From NCBI GenBank assembly GCA_003249215.1, contig QKJR01000082.1, positions 1-50,283 on the forward strand: a DNA stretch of 50,283 nt. Direction: 5' to 3'. This stretch comes from Rhodobacterales bacterium (GTDB taxonomy: Bacteria; Pseudomonadota; Alphaproteobacteria; Rhodobacterales; Rhodobacteraceae). Positions 40,024 through 47,930 of the stretch are shown here, in pieces; positions within the stretch are counted from its first letter, which is position 1, and every line of letters starts with the position of its first letter. A program made the position numbers and the translations under genes. Under the pieces are notes generated by a model. The model did no database searches, was not told the DNA's origin, and saw nothing but the letters and a program-made list of their open reading frames with translations.

Positions 40024-40892
40024 CACGCGACCTCCTCGGGCGAAAGGCGCCCGCGGTGCCCCGCATCCCGGCGCCCGGCGCAGTAATCGGTATCCGAGCA
40101 GCAAAACATCCGGCTGCCCCGATCGTCGGTGATCACCTCGTCGAGATAGCTGACCTCGGACCCGCAGAGATCACAGGCGTGATCGGCTTTTGACGCGACA
40201 AAGGGATGATCCTCGAAATCGAGGCTCACGACCCGTGTGTAGGGGGGCAGCGCATAAATGCGCTGCTCGCGCCCCGCGCCGAACAGCTGAATCGCTGCCA
40301 TCCCGCCCAGCTTGGGGTTGTCGAATTTCGGAATGGGCGAGGGGTCCATCACATACCGCCCCTCGACCTTGACCGGATAGGCATAGGCGGTCGCGATCTC
40401 GCCGTGCCGCGCGATATCCTCATAGAGTTTCACATGCATCAGCCCGTAATCCTCGAGCGCATGCATCCGCCGCGTCTCGCTCTCGCGCGGCTCGAGGAAG
40501 CGCAGGGGCTCGGGGATCGGCACCTGATAGACGAGGATCTGCCCCTCGGTCAGGGGCGCCTCGGGGATCCGGTGGCGGGTCTGGATGACGCTCGCCTGCG
40601 CTGTCGCCTCGGTGGTGGCCACACCCGCGGTGCGGGCAAAAAACGCCCGGATCGAGACGGCATTCGTCGTGTCATCGGCGCCTTGGTCGATGACCTTGAG
40701 CACATCCTCAGGGGTCAGGCACGCGGCCGTCACCTGCACGCCGCCGGTGCCCCAGCCATAGGGCATCGGCATTTCACGCGAGGCAAAGGGCACCTGATAG
40801 CCCGGCACGGCAATCCCCTTGAGGATCGCGCGGCGGATCATCCGCTTCGTCTGCTCGTCGAGATAGGCGAAATTATAGGCCTGGTCGGTCAT
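40023..40892 (-). CDS. phnJ: Alpha-D-ribose 1-methylphosphonate 5-phosphate C-P lyase
   Basis: This 289-residue enzyme is the radical-SAM C-P lyase that releases the alkane and forms ribose 1,2-cyclic phosphate 5-phosphate. The cysteine cluster C240, C243, C264/C265 and C271 (HACDLCGSE and MFCCSDTDYC) fits the [4Fe-4S] ligands and the catalytic cysteine of Escherichia coli PhnJ. The conserved glycine region AVPGYQVPFASREMPMPYGWGTGG spans 28-51. Four-base overlap with the upstream phosphatase-like gene and one-base overlap with phnK indicate tight coupling. Confidence 0.97.
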   Translation of the reverse strand: MTDQAYNFAYLDEQTKRMIRRAILKGIAVPGYQVPFASREMPMPYGWGTGGVQVTAACLTPEDVLKVIDQGADDTTNAVSIRAFFARTAGVATTEATAQASVIQTRHRIPEAPLTEGQILVYQVPIPEPLRFLEPRESETRRMHALEDYGLMHVKLYEDIARHGEIATAYAYPVKVEGRYVMDPSPIPKFDNPKLGGMAAIQLFGAGREQRIYALPPYTRVVSLDFEDHPFVASKADHACDLCGSEVSYLDEVITDDRGSRMFCCSDTDYCAGRRDAGHRGRLSPEEVA

Positions 40893-41500
40893 ATGCGGCT
40901 CCAGTCGGCGGGGGCGGTGCCCAGCATGCGGTCGGTGGCGAACCAGCAGCCGCCCCCGGCGGGCTGATCCTCGGCGCGGGTGATCTCGATGCCCTTGAGG
41001 TGGCAGCGCAGGAGCGCCCCCACCGCACCATGGGCGACGATCAGAATATCGCCCGGGCTCGCATCGAGTGCGCCGATCGTGGCGCAGGCGGCGGTGATCC
41101 GGGCCTGTGCGGCGCGGGCGGTTTCCCAGCCGCGGATCGAAACGTCCGGCTCGGCGAAGAACCGGTCCGCCGTCGCCTCGAACTCGGGTCCGGGCAGGAA
41201 GCCGGTGGCGGAGCGGTCGTTTTCGTGCAGCGGCGCCACGATCCGTGGCACGAGGCCGAGCGCCGCGGCGTGGATCTGCGCGCCTTCGCGGGCCTTGCGC
41301 TCGGCGCTGGAATACACCGCCGTGACGCGGGCCAAGGCCGGATCTCCGGCGAAGCCCCGGTGCCGCGCGGCGCCCCGCTCGCTCAGGCCCCAGTCCGGGA
41401 TCGGGACGGCCGGGTCGATCATGACCTCGGCATGGGTCAGGAAGATCAGCCGTGCCGGCTCAGCATCGCGGCAGGCGAGATCATGGGTCTGGCCGGTCAT
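40889..41500 (-). CDS. Histidine-phosphatase-fold protein in the phn operon, variant active site
   Basis: This 203-residue protein has the phosphoglycerate-mutase/histidine-phosphatase layout. The catalytic RHG is replaced by T22-H23-A24 (IFLTHAEVMIDP). Later positions are kept: SSAERKARE near 64-72 (with an Arg), E93 in LHEND and H157-G158 in IVAHGAVG. The nucleophile His is present but the first Arg is not, so activity may be altered. Four-base overlaps with genes on both sides place it firmly within phnI-HAD-this-phnJ. It could hydrolyse a ribose phosphate intermediate or carry out an unrelated repair step. Confidence 0.8.
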   Translation of the reverse strand: MTGQTHDLACRDAEPARLIFLTHAEVMIDPAVPIPDWGLSERGAARHRGFAGDPALARVTAVYSSAERKAREGAQIHAAALGLVPRIVAPLHENDRSATGFLPGPEFEATADRFFAEPDVSIRGWETARAAQARITAACATIGALDASPGDILIVAHGAVGALLRCHLKGIEITRAEDQPAGGGCWFATDRMLGTAPADWSRI

Positions 41501-42093
41501 AGCAGCCCCCGTTCGATCAGATCGCGTTCCAGCGTTGCGGCATCGATGAACAGCACCGCATCCATGCCCACCGCCTGCGCACCGGCTACATTCCGGGCGC
41601 TGTCGTCGATGAAGAGACAGTCAGCGGGCGCCAGCCCCGCGCGCTCGCACAGGATCTGGAAGACCCGCGGCGCGGGCTTCATCACCCCCTCGATACCCGA
41701 CACCACAGTCACCCCGAAACTGGTTCCGAGCCGCGGATGCGCGGCCATGCCGAAGGGCCAGGTCTCTGCCGCCCAGTTGGTGATCGCATGCACCGGCACG
41801 CCGCAGGCCCTGAGCGCGGCAAGCAGCGCCCAGCTCCCCTCGATCGCCTCGGGCAGGCTCAGCCCATGGTTGGCCACATAGCTCAGGAACAGGGCGCGAT
41901 CCTGAGGGTCGTCGATCTCGGCGGCCAGATCGGCAAAGCGCGCGCCCCCATCGGCGCGGCTGTTCTTCTCGGCAAAACCGATCCGCGCGAAGAAGGCATC
42001 GACCGCCTCGCGGGTGCCGAGATCCGGCAGAAAGGCCAGATGCGCATCCCAGCGGATCAGCACATTGCCGATGTCGAAGATGACCGCCTTCAT
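41497..42093 (-). CDS. HAD-family hydrolase (YihX-like) in the phn operon
   Basis: This 198-residue HAD phosphatase has motif I FDIGNV (6-11, nucleophile D7, second Asp replaced by Gly as in YihX-type enzymes), motif II ITNWAAE near residue 104, K139 in MKPAPRVF and motif III CLFIDDSARN near 158. The YihX group hydrolyses sugar phosphates such as glucose 1-phosphate. It overlaps phnI and the histidine-phosphatase-like gene by four bases each, so it is translated as part of the C-P lyase operon. A sugar-phosphate substrate from this pathway is likely but unproven. Confidence 0.87.
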   Translation of the reverse strand: MKAVIFDIGNVLIRWDAHLAFLPDLGTREAVDAFFARIGFAEKNSRADGGARFADLAAEIDDPQDRALFLSYVANHGLSLPEAIEGSWALLAALRACGVPVHAITNWAAETWPFGMAAHPRLGTSFGVTVVSGIEGVMKPAPRVFQILCERAGLAPADCLFIDDSARNVAGAQAVGMDAVLFIDAATLERDLIERGLL

Positions 42094-43172
42094 TGCGCGG
42101 CCTCCCTCTGGCCCAGCGCCTCGGCGCGCAGCCGCCGGATCAGCTCGAGCTCGGATTGGAAATCGACGTAATGCGGCAGCTTGATATGCTCCAAGAACCC
42201 CGTCGCCTGAATGTTGTCGCAGTGATAGAGCACGAATTCCGCATCCTGCGCGGGCGCGCCGCTGTTCTCCTCGCCCAGTTCCTCCCAGCGCAGCGCCCGG
42301 TCCACAAGGCTCATGGAAATCGCCTTTCGCTCGGACTGGCCGAAGACGAGGCCATAACCGCGAGTGAATTGAGGGGGTTCCGATTTAGAACCGGTGAACT
42401 GGTTCACCGTCTCGCATTCGGTCAGCTCGACCGCGCCGATCTCGACGGCAAAGCCGAGCTCGGGGATCTCCATCTCGACCGGCACGCGCCCAATGCGCAG
42501 CTCGCCCACGAAAGCATGTGTCCGGCCATAGCCGCGCTGCGTCGAATAGGCCATCGACAGCACGAACCCCTCGTCGCCGCGGGTCAGCGCCTGCAACCGC
42601 AGCGGCCGGCCCGCGGGCATCTCGAGCGGCTCGCGGGTCAGGTCGGGCGGCACCGCCTCGCCCGGCGTCTGCGGCTCCATCAGCCCGTCGCGGTCGAGCA
42701 GCGCGAGGACATGCGGGCAGGGCTCGCCCCGGGGTTCGGCACGGCGCGCGACCGGCGCCTCGCCCTCGGCCATCAGTTTGAAATCCAGCAGCCGGTGCGT
42801 GTAATCGAAGGTGGGCCCGAGGATCTGCCCGCCGGGCACATCCTTGAAGGTCGCCGAGATCCGCCGGTCGGGCAGCATCGCGCCGGTATCGACGGGCTCG
42901 GACCCGCCAAACCGCGGCAGCGTCGTGCGATAGGCGCGGATCAGGAACACCGCCTCGATCAGATCGCCGCGCGCCTGCTTGATCGCGAGCGCCGCAAGGT
43001 CGGGATCGTAAAGCGAGCCCTCGGCCATCACCCGGTTCACGGCCAGTGCCATCTGTTCGCGGATCTGCGCCACGCTCAGCTCGGGCAGCGCCGTGTCGCC
43101 GCGCCGCTCCTCGGCCAGCCACTCATGCGCCGCCTCGATGGCGCGCTCGCCGCCCTTCACAGCCACATACAT
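42090..43172 (-). CDS. phnI: C-P lyase core complex subunit PhnI
   Basis: This 360-residue protein begins MYVAVKGGERAIEAAHEWL and contains RYG-type PhnI blocks (GGQILGPTFDYTHRLLDFKL, LSMAYSTQRGYGRTHAFVGELRIG and EFVLYHCDNIQATGFLEHIKLPHYVDFQSELEL). With PhnG, H and L it links ATP's ribose to the phosphonate with loss of adenine; PhnI alone acts as a nucleosidase. The ATG at 43172 overlaps the phnH stop by one base. The frame continues upstream but runs into phnH. Confidence 0.97.
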   Translation of the reverse strand: MYVAVKGGERAIEAAHEWLAEERRGDTALPELSVAQIREQMALAVNRVMAEGSLYDPDLAALAIKQARGDLIEAVFLIRAYRTTLPRFGGSEPVDTGAMLPDRRISATFKDVPGGQILGPTFDYTHRLLDFKLMAEGEAPVARRAEPRGEPCPHVLALLDRDGLMEPQTPGEAVPPDLTREPLEMPAGRPLRLQALTRGDEGFVLSMAYSTQRGYGRTHAFVGELRIGRVPVEMEIPELGFAVEIGAVELTECETVNQFTGSKSEPPQFTRGYGLVFGQSERKAISMSLVDRALRWEELGEENSGAPAQDAEFVLYHCDNIQATGFLEHIKLPHYVDFQSELELIRRLRAEALGQREAAQ

Positions 43173-43744
43173 CAGAGCGCCTCCACGATGGTCGAGCGGG
43201 GCAGGCCGATCACCTCTGGGCCCACGCAGAGATAGCAATCGAAGCCCAGCGGGAAGCCCGCGCGATTGGCCTGAAAGGCTGCGATCTCGGGCAGGCGGGC
43301 GGGGTGGCTGAGCTCGATCCCGGGGCCGGTGAGCGTTGCATTGGGGGGCGCCATGCCCTCGGTTTCCACGATCAGCGTGGCCGAGCGGTCGGGGTAATCG
43401 GCCGTGCCGATGGCAAAGCGGGTGACCGGCTGAAGTGCGTCCCAGCGGCCCACCGCGAAAGCCGCCTCTTCCGCGGGCACCACCGGCGCACCGCAGTGAA
43501 AGGCGATCCAGCCGCGCACTGCCGCCGTGTCATGCGAAGGCGCCAGATGCACCGGCGTCGTCGTGTCGCACAGTGTCAGCAGAAGCGTGCCCGCCGCCAC
43601 CGACAGCGGCTCGGGCGGCTCGGCACCGCGCAACATCTGCACCCGGCCCGGCCGCGCCATCGCCTCCAAGGCCGCACGAAACGCCCGCGCGGCCTCTTGC
43701 GGTGGGGCGGCAAAGCCGCCGGTCAGGACGTGATCCTGGCTCAT
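43172..43744 (-). CDS. phnH: C-P lyase core complex subunit PhnH
   Basis: This 190-residue protein shows the PhnH start (GGFAAPPQEAARAFRAALEAMARPGRV), a central DTTTPVHL segment and the C-terminal NRAGFPLGFDCYLCVGPEVIGLPRST. It is a dimeric, PLP-transferase-like fold without cofactor, part of the PhnGHIJ complex. It overlaps phnG by four bases and phnI by one. Confidence 0.95.
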   Translation of the reverse strand: MSQDHVLTGGFAAPPQEAARAFRAALEAMARPGRVQMLRGAEPPEPLSVAAGTLLLTLCDTTTPVHLAPSHDTAAVRGWIAFHCGAPVVPAEEAAFAVGRWDALQPVTRFAIGTADYPDRSATLIVETEGMAPPNATLTGPGIELSHPARLPEIAAFQANRAGFPLGFDCYLCVGPEVIGLPRSTIVEAL

Positions 43745-44193
43745 TGATCCTCTCCGCGCACAAGGGTGAAGAATTCGACCCGCGTCGCCGCTGCCTTCTC
43801 GGCGCGGGCCTGCGCCCGGGCGGCCTCGGCCTCGGCCAGCGGGCGCAGGACGATCCGCTCGATCTCGGCGCCCTCGGGGCGCTGGGCGAGCGCGTCGATG
43901 AGCGCTGCGTTGCGCGCATGATCCTTGTCGCGGCCCTGCACGTAAGAATGCCCGACCTCGCCGGTCTCCAGACGCAGCGAACAGCGCGTCACCGACATTT
44001 CGCCCAGATTGAAGGGCGCGCCGGTGGCCCCGGCCCGGCCACGCACCATCACCGCGCCCACTTCGGGCGCGCGCAGCATCCGATGCGCCGGCGCCGGCGG
44101 CATCAGCGCGGCCAGTGCCGCGGCCTCGGCCCGAGCCAGAATACCCATCCGGTCGCGCCGCGCCGCCTGATCGGGGCTGAGAGGTTCGGTCAT
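43741..44193 (-). CDS. phnG: C-P lyase core complex subunit PhnG
   Basis: This 150-residue protein is the first gene of the phnGHI...N unit. PEVGAVMVRGRAGATGAPFNLGEMSVTRCSLRL and GHSYVQGRDKDHARNAALIDAL are typical of PhnG, a core-complex subunit needed for the ribose transfer. Its ATG lies 14 bases from a long palindrome that looks like the PhnF operator. Confidence 0.95.
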   Translation of the reverse strand: MTEPLSPDQAARRDRMGILARAEAAALAALMPPAPAHRMLRAPEVGAVMVRGRAGATGAPFNLGEMSVTRCSLRLETGEVGHSYVQGRDKDHARNAALIDALAQRPEGAEIERIVLRPLAEAEAARAQARAEKAAATRVEFFTLVRGEDQ

Positions 44194-44206
44194 CTCGACA
44201 CCTTGC

Positions 44207-44242
44207 AGATTTGTCTAGGTTTCTATACAACTAGACAAATCT
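44207..44242. promoter_or_regulatory. PhnF operator, 12-base inverted repeat
   Basis: AGATTTGTCTAG (44207-44218) and CTAGACAAATCT (44231-44242) are perfect inverted arms around 12 bases. HutC-subfamily GntR regulators such as PhnF bind dyads of this kind. It lies in the 85-base region between divergent phnG and phnF, so one site can control both promoters. Confidence 0.85.
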
Positions 44243-44278
44243 AGGCGCGACTCGCGTCGAAAGCCAAGCGAAACTTTT

Positions 44279-45010
44279 GTGACGGGGCCTCAGTTGAGCA
44301 AACGTGATCCGATCTGGCAGAGCATCGCGGGGGCCTTGCGCGCTGAGATCGTGGGCGGCCTCTACCGCCCGGGCGAGAAGCTGCCGACCGAGGCGGCGCT
44401 CGCTGCGCGCTTTGGCGTCAACCGCCACACGGTGCGCCATGCGCTGGCGGATCTGGCCGAGGCGGGACTGACCGTGTCGCGCCGGGGCGCGGGGGTGTTC
44501 GTGGCCCAGGCCGCGCCCGCCGATTACGCGCTGGGCCGCCGCACCCGGTTTCACCAGAACATCTCGGCCTCGGGGCGCACGCCCTCGCGGCAGGTGCTCA
44601 GCATCGTGACCCGCCACGCGGGGCCCGCTGAGGCCGAGGCGCTGGGCGTCACACGCGTCCATGTGCTCGAAGGGGTCAGCCTCGGCGACGGGTTGCCGCT
44701 TGCGGTCTTCCGCTCGGCCTTCCCGGCGGACCGTTTCCCCGATCTGCCTGCCGCCCTCGAACGGCTCGCCTCGATCACCGCGGCGCTGGCCGAGCAGGGG
44801 GTGAGCGATTACACCCGCGCCTCGACCCGGATCACCGCGAAGATCGCGCGGGGGCCGCGGGCGCTGCTTCTGCAGGTGCCTGAAGGCGCGCCGATCCTGC
44901 GATCGGAGGGGATCAATGTCGATGCCGCCGGTCGGCCGGTGGAATTCGGCATCACATGGTTTGCGGGCGACCGCGTCGCGCTGACCGTGACGCCCGAGGA
45001 TCACGCATAG
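44279..45010 (+). CDS. phnF: GntR/HutC-family regulator PhnF
   Basis: This 243-residue repressor has a winged helix (EKLPTEAALAARFGVNRHTVRHALADLAEAGL at about 36-67) and a UTRA effector domain (about 85-240) with FRSAFPADRF and EFGITWFAGDRV. It is divergent from phnG, with a perfect palindrome between. GTG at 44279 or TTG at 44294 are possible starts. The small-molecule signal is probably phosphate or a pathway intermediate. Its last 10 bases overlap the convergent acetyltransferase. Confidence 0.93.
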   Translation: MTGPQLSKRDPIWQSIAGALRAEIVGGLYRPGEKLPTEAALAARFGVNRHTVRHALADLAEAGLTVSRRGAGVFVAQAAPADYALGRRTRFHQNISASGRTPSRQVLSIVTRHAGPAEAEALGVTRVHVLEGVSLGDGLPLAVFRSAFPADRFPDLPAALERLASITAALAEQGVSDYTRASTRITAKIARGPRALLLQVPEGAPILRSEGINVDAAGRPVEFGITWFAGDRVALTVTPEDHA

Positions 45011-45615
45011 CGTGCGAGGAACGCCTCGGCGGGCAGGGCGCGAAACTCGGCCAGCCGGTCGCGCAGCGTGGCGTGATCCCAGTCCCACCAGGCGAGCGTC
45101 ATCAGCCCCTCGGCCACCGCCTCGGGAAACCGCATCCGCAAGGGCACGGCGGGGCAACCCGCGACGATCATGAAGGGGGGAACATCCTTGGTTACCACCG
45201 CGCCCGAGGCCACGATCGCGCCCGCGCCCACGGTGACCTCGGGTTTCACGATCGCGCCATGGCCGATCCAGCAATCGGGGCCGAGCGTGGTGCGCCGCGC
45301 CGAACGGGCGGTGAAGAAGGCGGCATCGTCCTCGACATCGTCGAAGTAATAAGACGAGCGATAGAGGAAATGGTGCTGCGCCGCGTTGCGCCAGGGGTGA
45401 TCGGTCGGCCCGATCCGGGTCATCGCTGCAATATTGGCGAATTTGCCCACGCTCGTATTGGCGATATCGGCCAGCCGGTCGCAATAGGCGTAATCGCCGA
45501 AGGTGGAGTTGAGCACGATCGCGCCGGCCCCCACCTCGCAGTAGCGCCCAAAGGTGGAATTGACGGTCTTGGCGCCCTCATGGATCAGGGGCTCGGTCGG
45601 GGAGAGTTTCGGCAT
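45001..45615 (-). CDS. Phosphonate-associated left-handed beta-helix acetyltransferase
   Basis: This 204-residue protein has hexapeptide repeats (VNSTFGRYCEVGAGAIVLNSTFGDYAYC and VTVGAGAIVASGAVVTKDVPPFMIVAGCPA) and the DHPWRNAAQHHFLYRSSYYF segment. Together these match the phosphonate metabolism transferase family seen in phn loci. It presumably acetylates an amino-alkylphosphonate or related compound using acetyl-CoA, analogous to PhnO, which is absent from this window. The ATG at 45615 follows a repeat hairpin downstream of phnE2. Confidence 0.9.
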   Translation of the reverse strand: MPKLSPTEPLIHEGAKTVNSTFGRYCEVGAGAIVLNSTFGDYAYCDRLADIANTSVGKFANIAAMTRIGPTDHPWRNAAQHHFLYRSSYYFDDVEDDAAFFTARSARRTTLGPDCWIGHGAIVKPEVTVGAGAIVASGAVVTKDVPPFMIVAGCPAVPLRMRFPEAVAEGLMTLAWWDWDHATLRDRLAEFRALPAEAFLARYA

Positions 45616-45629
45616 CTTGCCTCCGGCGG

Positions 45630-45676
45630 GAGTATTTGAGCCAGGAAATGTCCTCTTTTCCTTGGCCCAAATACTC
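45630..45676. repeat. Intergenic hairpin repeat (GAGTATTT...AAATACTC)
   Basis: GAGTATTTGAGCCAGGAAA (45630-45648) folds onto TTTCCTTGGCCCAAATACTC (45657-45676) with one mismatch and one bulge, around an eight-base loop. It fills the 66-base gap between phnE2 and the acetyltransferase. Half of it recurs inside phnK. I recall similar sequences between many Rhodobacterales genes; they may stabilise or end transcripts. Confidence 0.75.
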
Positions 45677-45681
45677 AAATT

Positions 45682-47019
45682 TCAGCCCTTGATGATCTTG
45701 CGACGGATCCAGCCCGAGAGGCTGTCCATCACCATCACCATGGCGATGATCAGGATGATGTAATAGCTGACCTCTTCCCAGTCCTTCTGGGTGATGATCG
45801 CCTGCGTCAGCAGAAGACCGATCCCGCCGCCGACCAGCGCGCCGATGATCGTGGCCGAGCGGGTGTTCGACTCGAGGTAATAGAGCAGCTGCGACAGGAT
45901 CACCGGCGCCACCTGCGGGATCACGCCGAAGCGCGCGCGTTGCAGCGCATTGGCACCCGTGGACTGGATCCCCTCGACCTGTTTTCCGTCGATGTTTTCC
46001 AGCGCTTCGGAGAAGGTCTTGCCAAACGTGCCGGTATCGGTCAGCAGGATCGCCAGCGAGCCGGTCAGCGGCCCGGGGCCAAAGGCGCGGCTCAGGATCA
46101 CCGTCCAGATCAGCCCGTCGACCCCGCGCAGGAAGTCGAAGAGGCGCCGCAGGGTCAGGCGGATCGCACGCGCCGGCGCAAAGTTCGAGGCCGCGACGAA
46201 AGCCAGCGGAAAGGCGATCAGCCCCGCGCCCATCGTGCCGAGAAAGGCCATCAGAACCGTCTCGCCCATCGCCGCGAACACGTCGCCGTGGCGCCACATC
46301 GCATTGTTCCAGAAGTCACTGGCCATCGCGGCGATGTTCGAATGAGCCGGGGTCAGGCGCGGTTCCCAGAGCGCGAGGGCAATCAGCTCGCCGACGCTTT
46401 TGCCATGAAAGGGGCTGTCGAGCGTGAAGAAGAAAAGCTCCCATCCCGGGAAATAGCGGAAGGTCTCGGTGCGGGCCTTGGTCATCGAAAACCGCCAGCC
46501 CTCGCCCGAGATGTTCACCCGGGTGTTCGAGGCGGAAATCCAGTCGGGCATCGCCGCGCCTTCGGGCAGGGTGAGCGCGATGGCGCGGCCGGTGGAATGG
46601 ACCTCGATCGTGCCGAAGCCCGCGCGCGCGATCACCGCGCCGTCGGGAATATAGGTGATGCGGCCGCCATCGGGCAGGGCGACGCGGGTTTCATCGCCAA
46701 GCGTCACCCAGTCGGGCGCGGTGCCGGGCGGCCAGGTGCCCTTGCGCTCGCCCTCGACCGCGACGGAGACCTCGCCCGTGCGGTTGTCGCGCGTCACATG
46801 GGTCTTGTAGGACCAGAAATCGGACAGAAGAACCGCGGCATTGTCGGGCCGCATCCGCCCGGCGATCCCCGGCACGTCGAAGGCGAAGAAGACGTAAACG
46901 AGATAGGCGAGGATCAGGACCGGCACGGCCAGCGCCTGCATCTTGCGCCGCGCAAAGGCGCGGGTGACGGTCTCGCGCAGATCGGCGGTGGTGGTGGCGT
47001 TGGTGGTGATCGCGCTCAT
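45682..47019 (-). CDS. phnE: Phosphonate ABC transporter permease PhnE, long form
   Basis: This 445-residue permease has a first helix at about 29-47, an extracytoplasmic insert of about 200 residues (about 48-250), and then a MetI-type permease domain. The domain includes the coupling loop SEALENIDGKQVEGIQSTGANALQRARFGVIPQ. PhnE2-type proteins with this insert are common in alphaproteobacterial phnCDE1E2 systems. Its start overlaps the phnE1 stop by four bases, indicating a heterodimeric channel. Confidence 0.93.
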   Translation of the reverse strand: MSAITTNATTTADLRETVTRAFARRKMQALAVPVLILAYLVYVFFAFDVPGIAGRMRPDNAAVLLSDFWSYKTHVTRDNRTGEVSVAVEGERKGTWPPGTAPDWVTLGDETRVALPDGGRITYIPDGAVIARAGFGTIEVHSTGRAIALTLPEGAAMPDWISASNTRVNISGEGWRFSMTKARTETFRYFPGWELFFFTLDSPFHGKSVGELIALALWEPRLTPAHSNIAAMASDFWNNAMWRHGDVFAAMGETVLMAFLGTMGAGLIAFPLAFVAASNFAPARAIRLTLRRLFDFLRGVDGLIWTVILSRAFGPGPLTGSLAILLTDTGTFGKTFSEALENIDGKQVEGIQSTGANALQRARFGVIPQVAPVILSQLLYYLESNTRSATIIGALVGGGIGLLLTQAIITQKDWEEVSYYIILIIAMVMVMDSLSGWIRRKIIKG

Positions 47020-47870
47020 GCCGCTTTCCCCCCTTTGACGAGCCGTGCCCGCGCCCGGTCCGAGAAATGATCGACGACCGAGATCGTCAGGAACAGCAGA
47101 AGGAAGATCGCGACGACCTCGTCATATTTCCCCTGACCCCATTGCAGCGAGGTCTTGAGGTCATAGCCGATGCCGCCCGAGCCCACGAAGCCAAGGATCG
47201 CCGAGGCGCGGATATTGATCTCGAAGCGCAGGAGCGCATAGGAGGACCAGTTCGGCGCGACCTGCGGCAAGACGCCCAGGAACATCCGCTGCAGCCAGTT
47301 GGCGCCCACCGATTGCAGCCCCTCGACGGGCTTTAGGTCCGCGTTTTCCGCGACCTCCGAGAAGAGCTTGCCGAGCGCGCCGGTGGTGTGGAAGGCGATG
47401 GCGATCATCGCCGGAACCGGGCCGCCGCCCAGAAGGAAGATCAGGACGAGCGCGATCACGATCTCGGGCATGGCGCGCATGATGTCCATCGCGCGGCGAA
47501 AGACCGGCGTGAGGCGCGGCCAGAGCGCGAGGCCCCGGGTGGAGAGGAGCGCGAAGATCACGGCAAGGCCAGATCCGAAAAGCGTGGAGACTGCGGCGAT
47601 GTTCAGCGTCTCGATCAGCGAGGGCACGAATTGCCAAAGGAAACCGGGCAGGTTGCGCCAGTCGCGGGCCGCCTCGGACAGGATTTCCTTGGGGAAGTCG
47701 AAGACATGGGTGATGCCGTTCCAGAAGCCGCCGGCATTGCGCGCATCCGCCACGTCGAAGCCCGAGGCCATCAGTGCGATAAAGACGATCAGGATCAGCC
47801 CGCCGTAGAGCCGCTTGCGGCGCACCAGCGCCATGTAATCCATGCTCGGCAGCGTCTCGGCCTGCGCCAT
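47016..47870 (-). CDS. phnE: Phosphonate ABC transporter permease PhnE, short form
   Basis: This 284-residue permease has about six helices and the MetI-type coupling loop SEVAENADLKPVEGLQSVGANWLQRMFLGVLPQ. It pairs with the longer PhnE next to it to form the membrane channel fed by PhnD and powered by PhnC. The ATG at 47870 follows GGTTCCC with a weak ribosome site. A GC-rich hairpin lies between this start and the phnD stop. Confidence 0.93.
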   Translation of the reverse strand: MAQAETLPSMDYMALVRRKRLYGGLILIVFIALMASGFDVADARNAGGFWNGITHVFDFPKEILSEAARDWRNLPGFLWQFVPSLIETLNIAAVSTLFGSGLAVIFALLSTRGLALWPRLTPVFRRAMDIMRAMPEIVIALVLIFLLGGGPVPAMIAIAFHTTGALGKLFSEVAENADLKPVEGLQSVGANWLQRMFLGVLPQVAPNWSSYALLRFEINIRASAILGFVGSGGIGYDLKTSLQWGQGKYDEVVAIFLLLFLTISVVDHFSDRARARLVKGGKAA

Positions 47871-47893
47871 CGGGAACCTCTTGGGATGGGAAA

Positions 47894-47919
47894 CGGGCGG
47901 GGCCGCATGACCCCGCCCG
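47894..47919 (-). terminator. Hairpin between phnD and phnE1
   Basis: CGGGCGGGG (47894-47902) and CCCCGCCCG (47911-47919) form a perfect nine-base stem with an eight-base loop, 11 bases after the phnD stop on the minus strand. It lacks a U tract, so mRNA stabilisation or partial attenuation is more likely than full termination. Confidence 0.55.
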
Positions 47920-47930
47920 CAAGGAATGGA

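Noticed and set aside
40023..40104. A longer phnK start at 40104
   Set aside because: It would overlap phnJ by 82 bases and translate its end in another frame; the ATG at 40023 shows normal one-base coupling.
45630..45676. A riboswitch upstream of the acetyltransferase
   Set aside because: The structure is a simple hairpin repeat with a second half copy in phnK and lacks a multi-helix aptamer.
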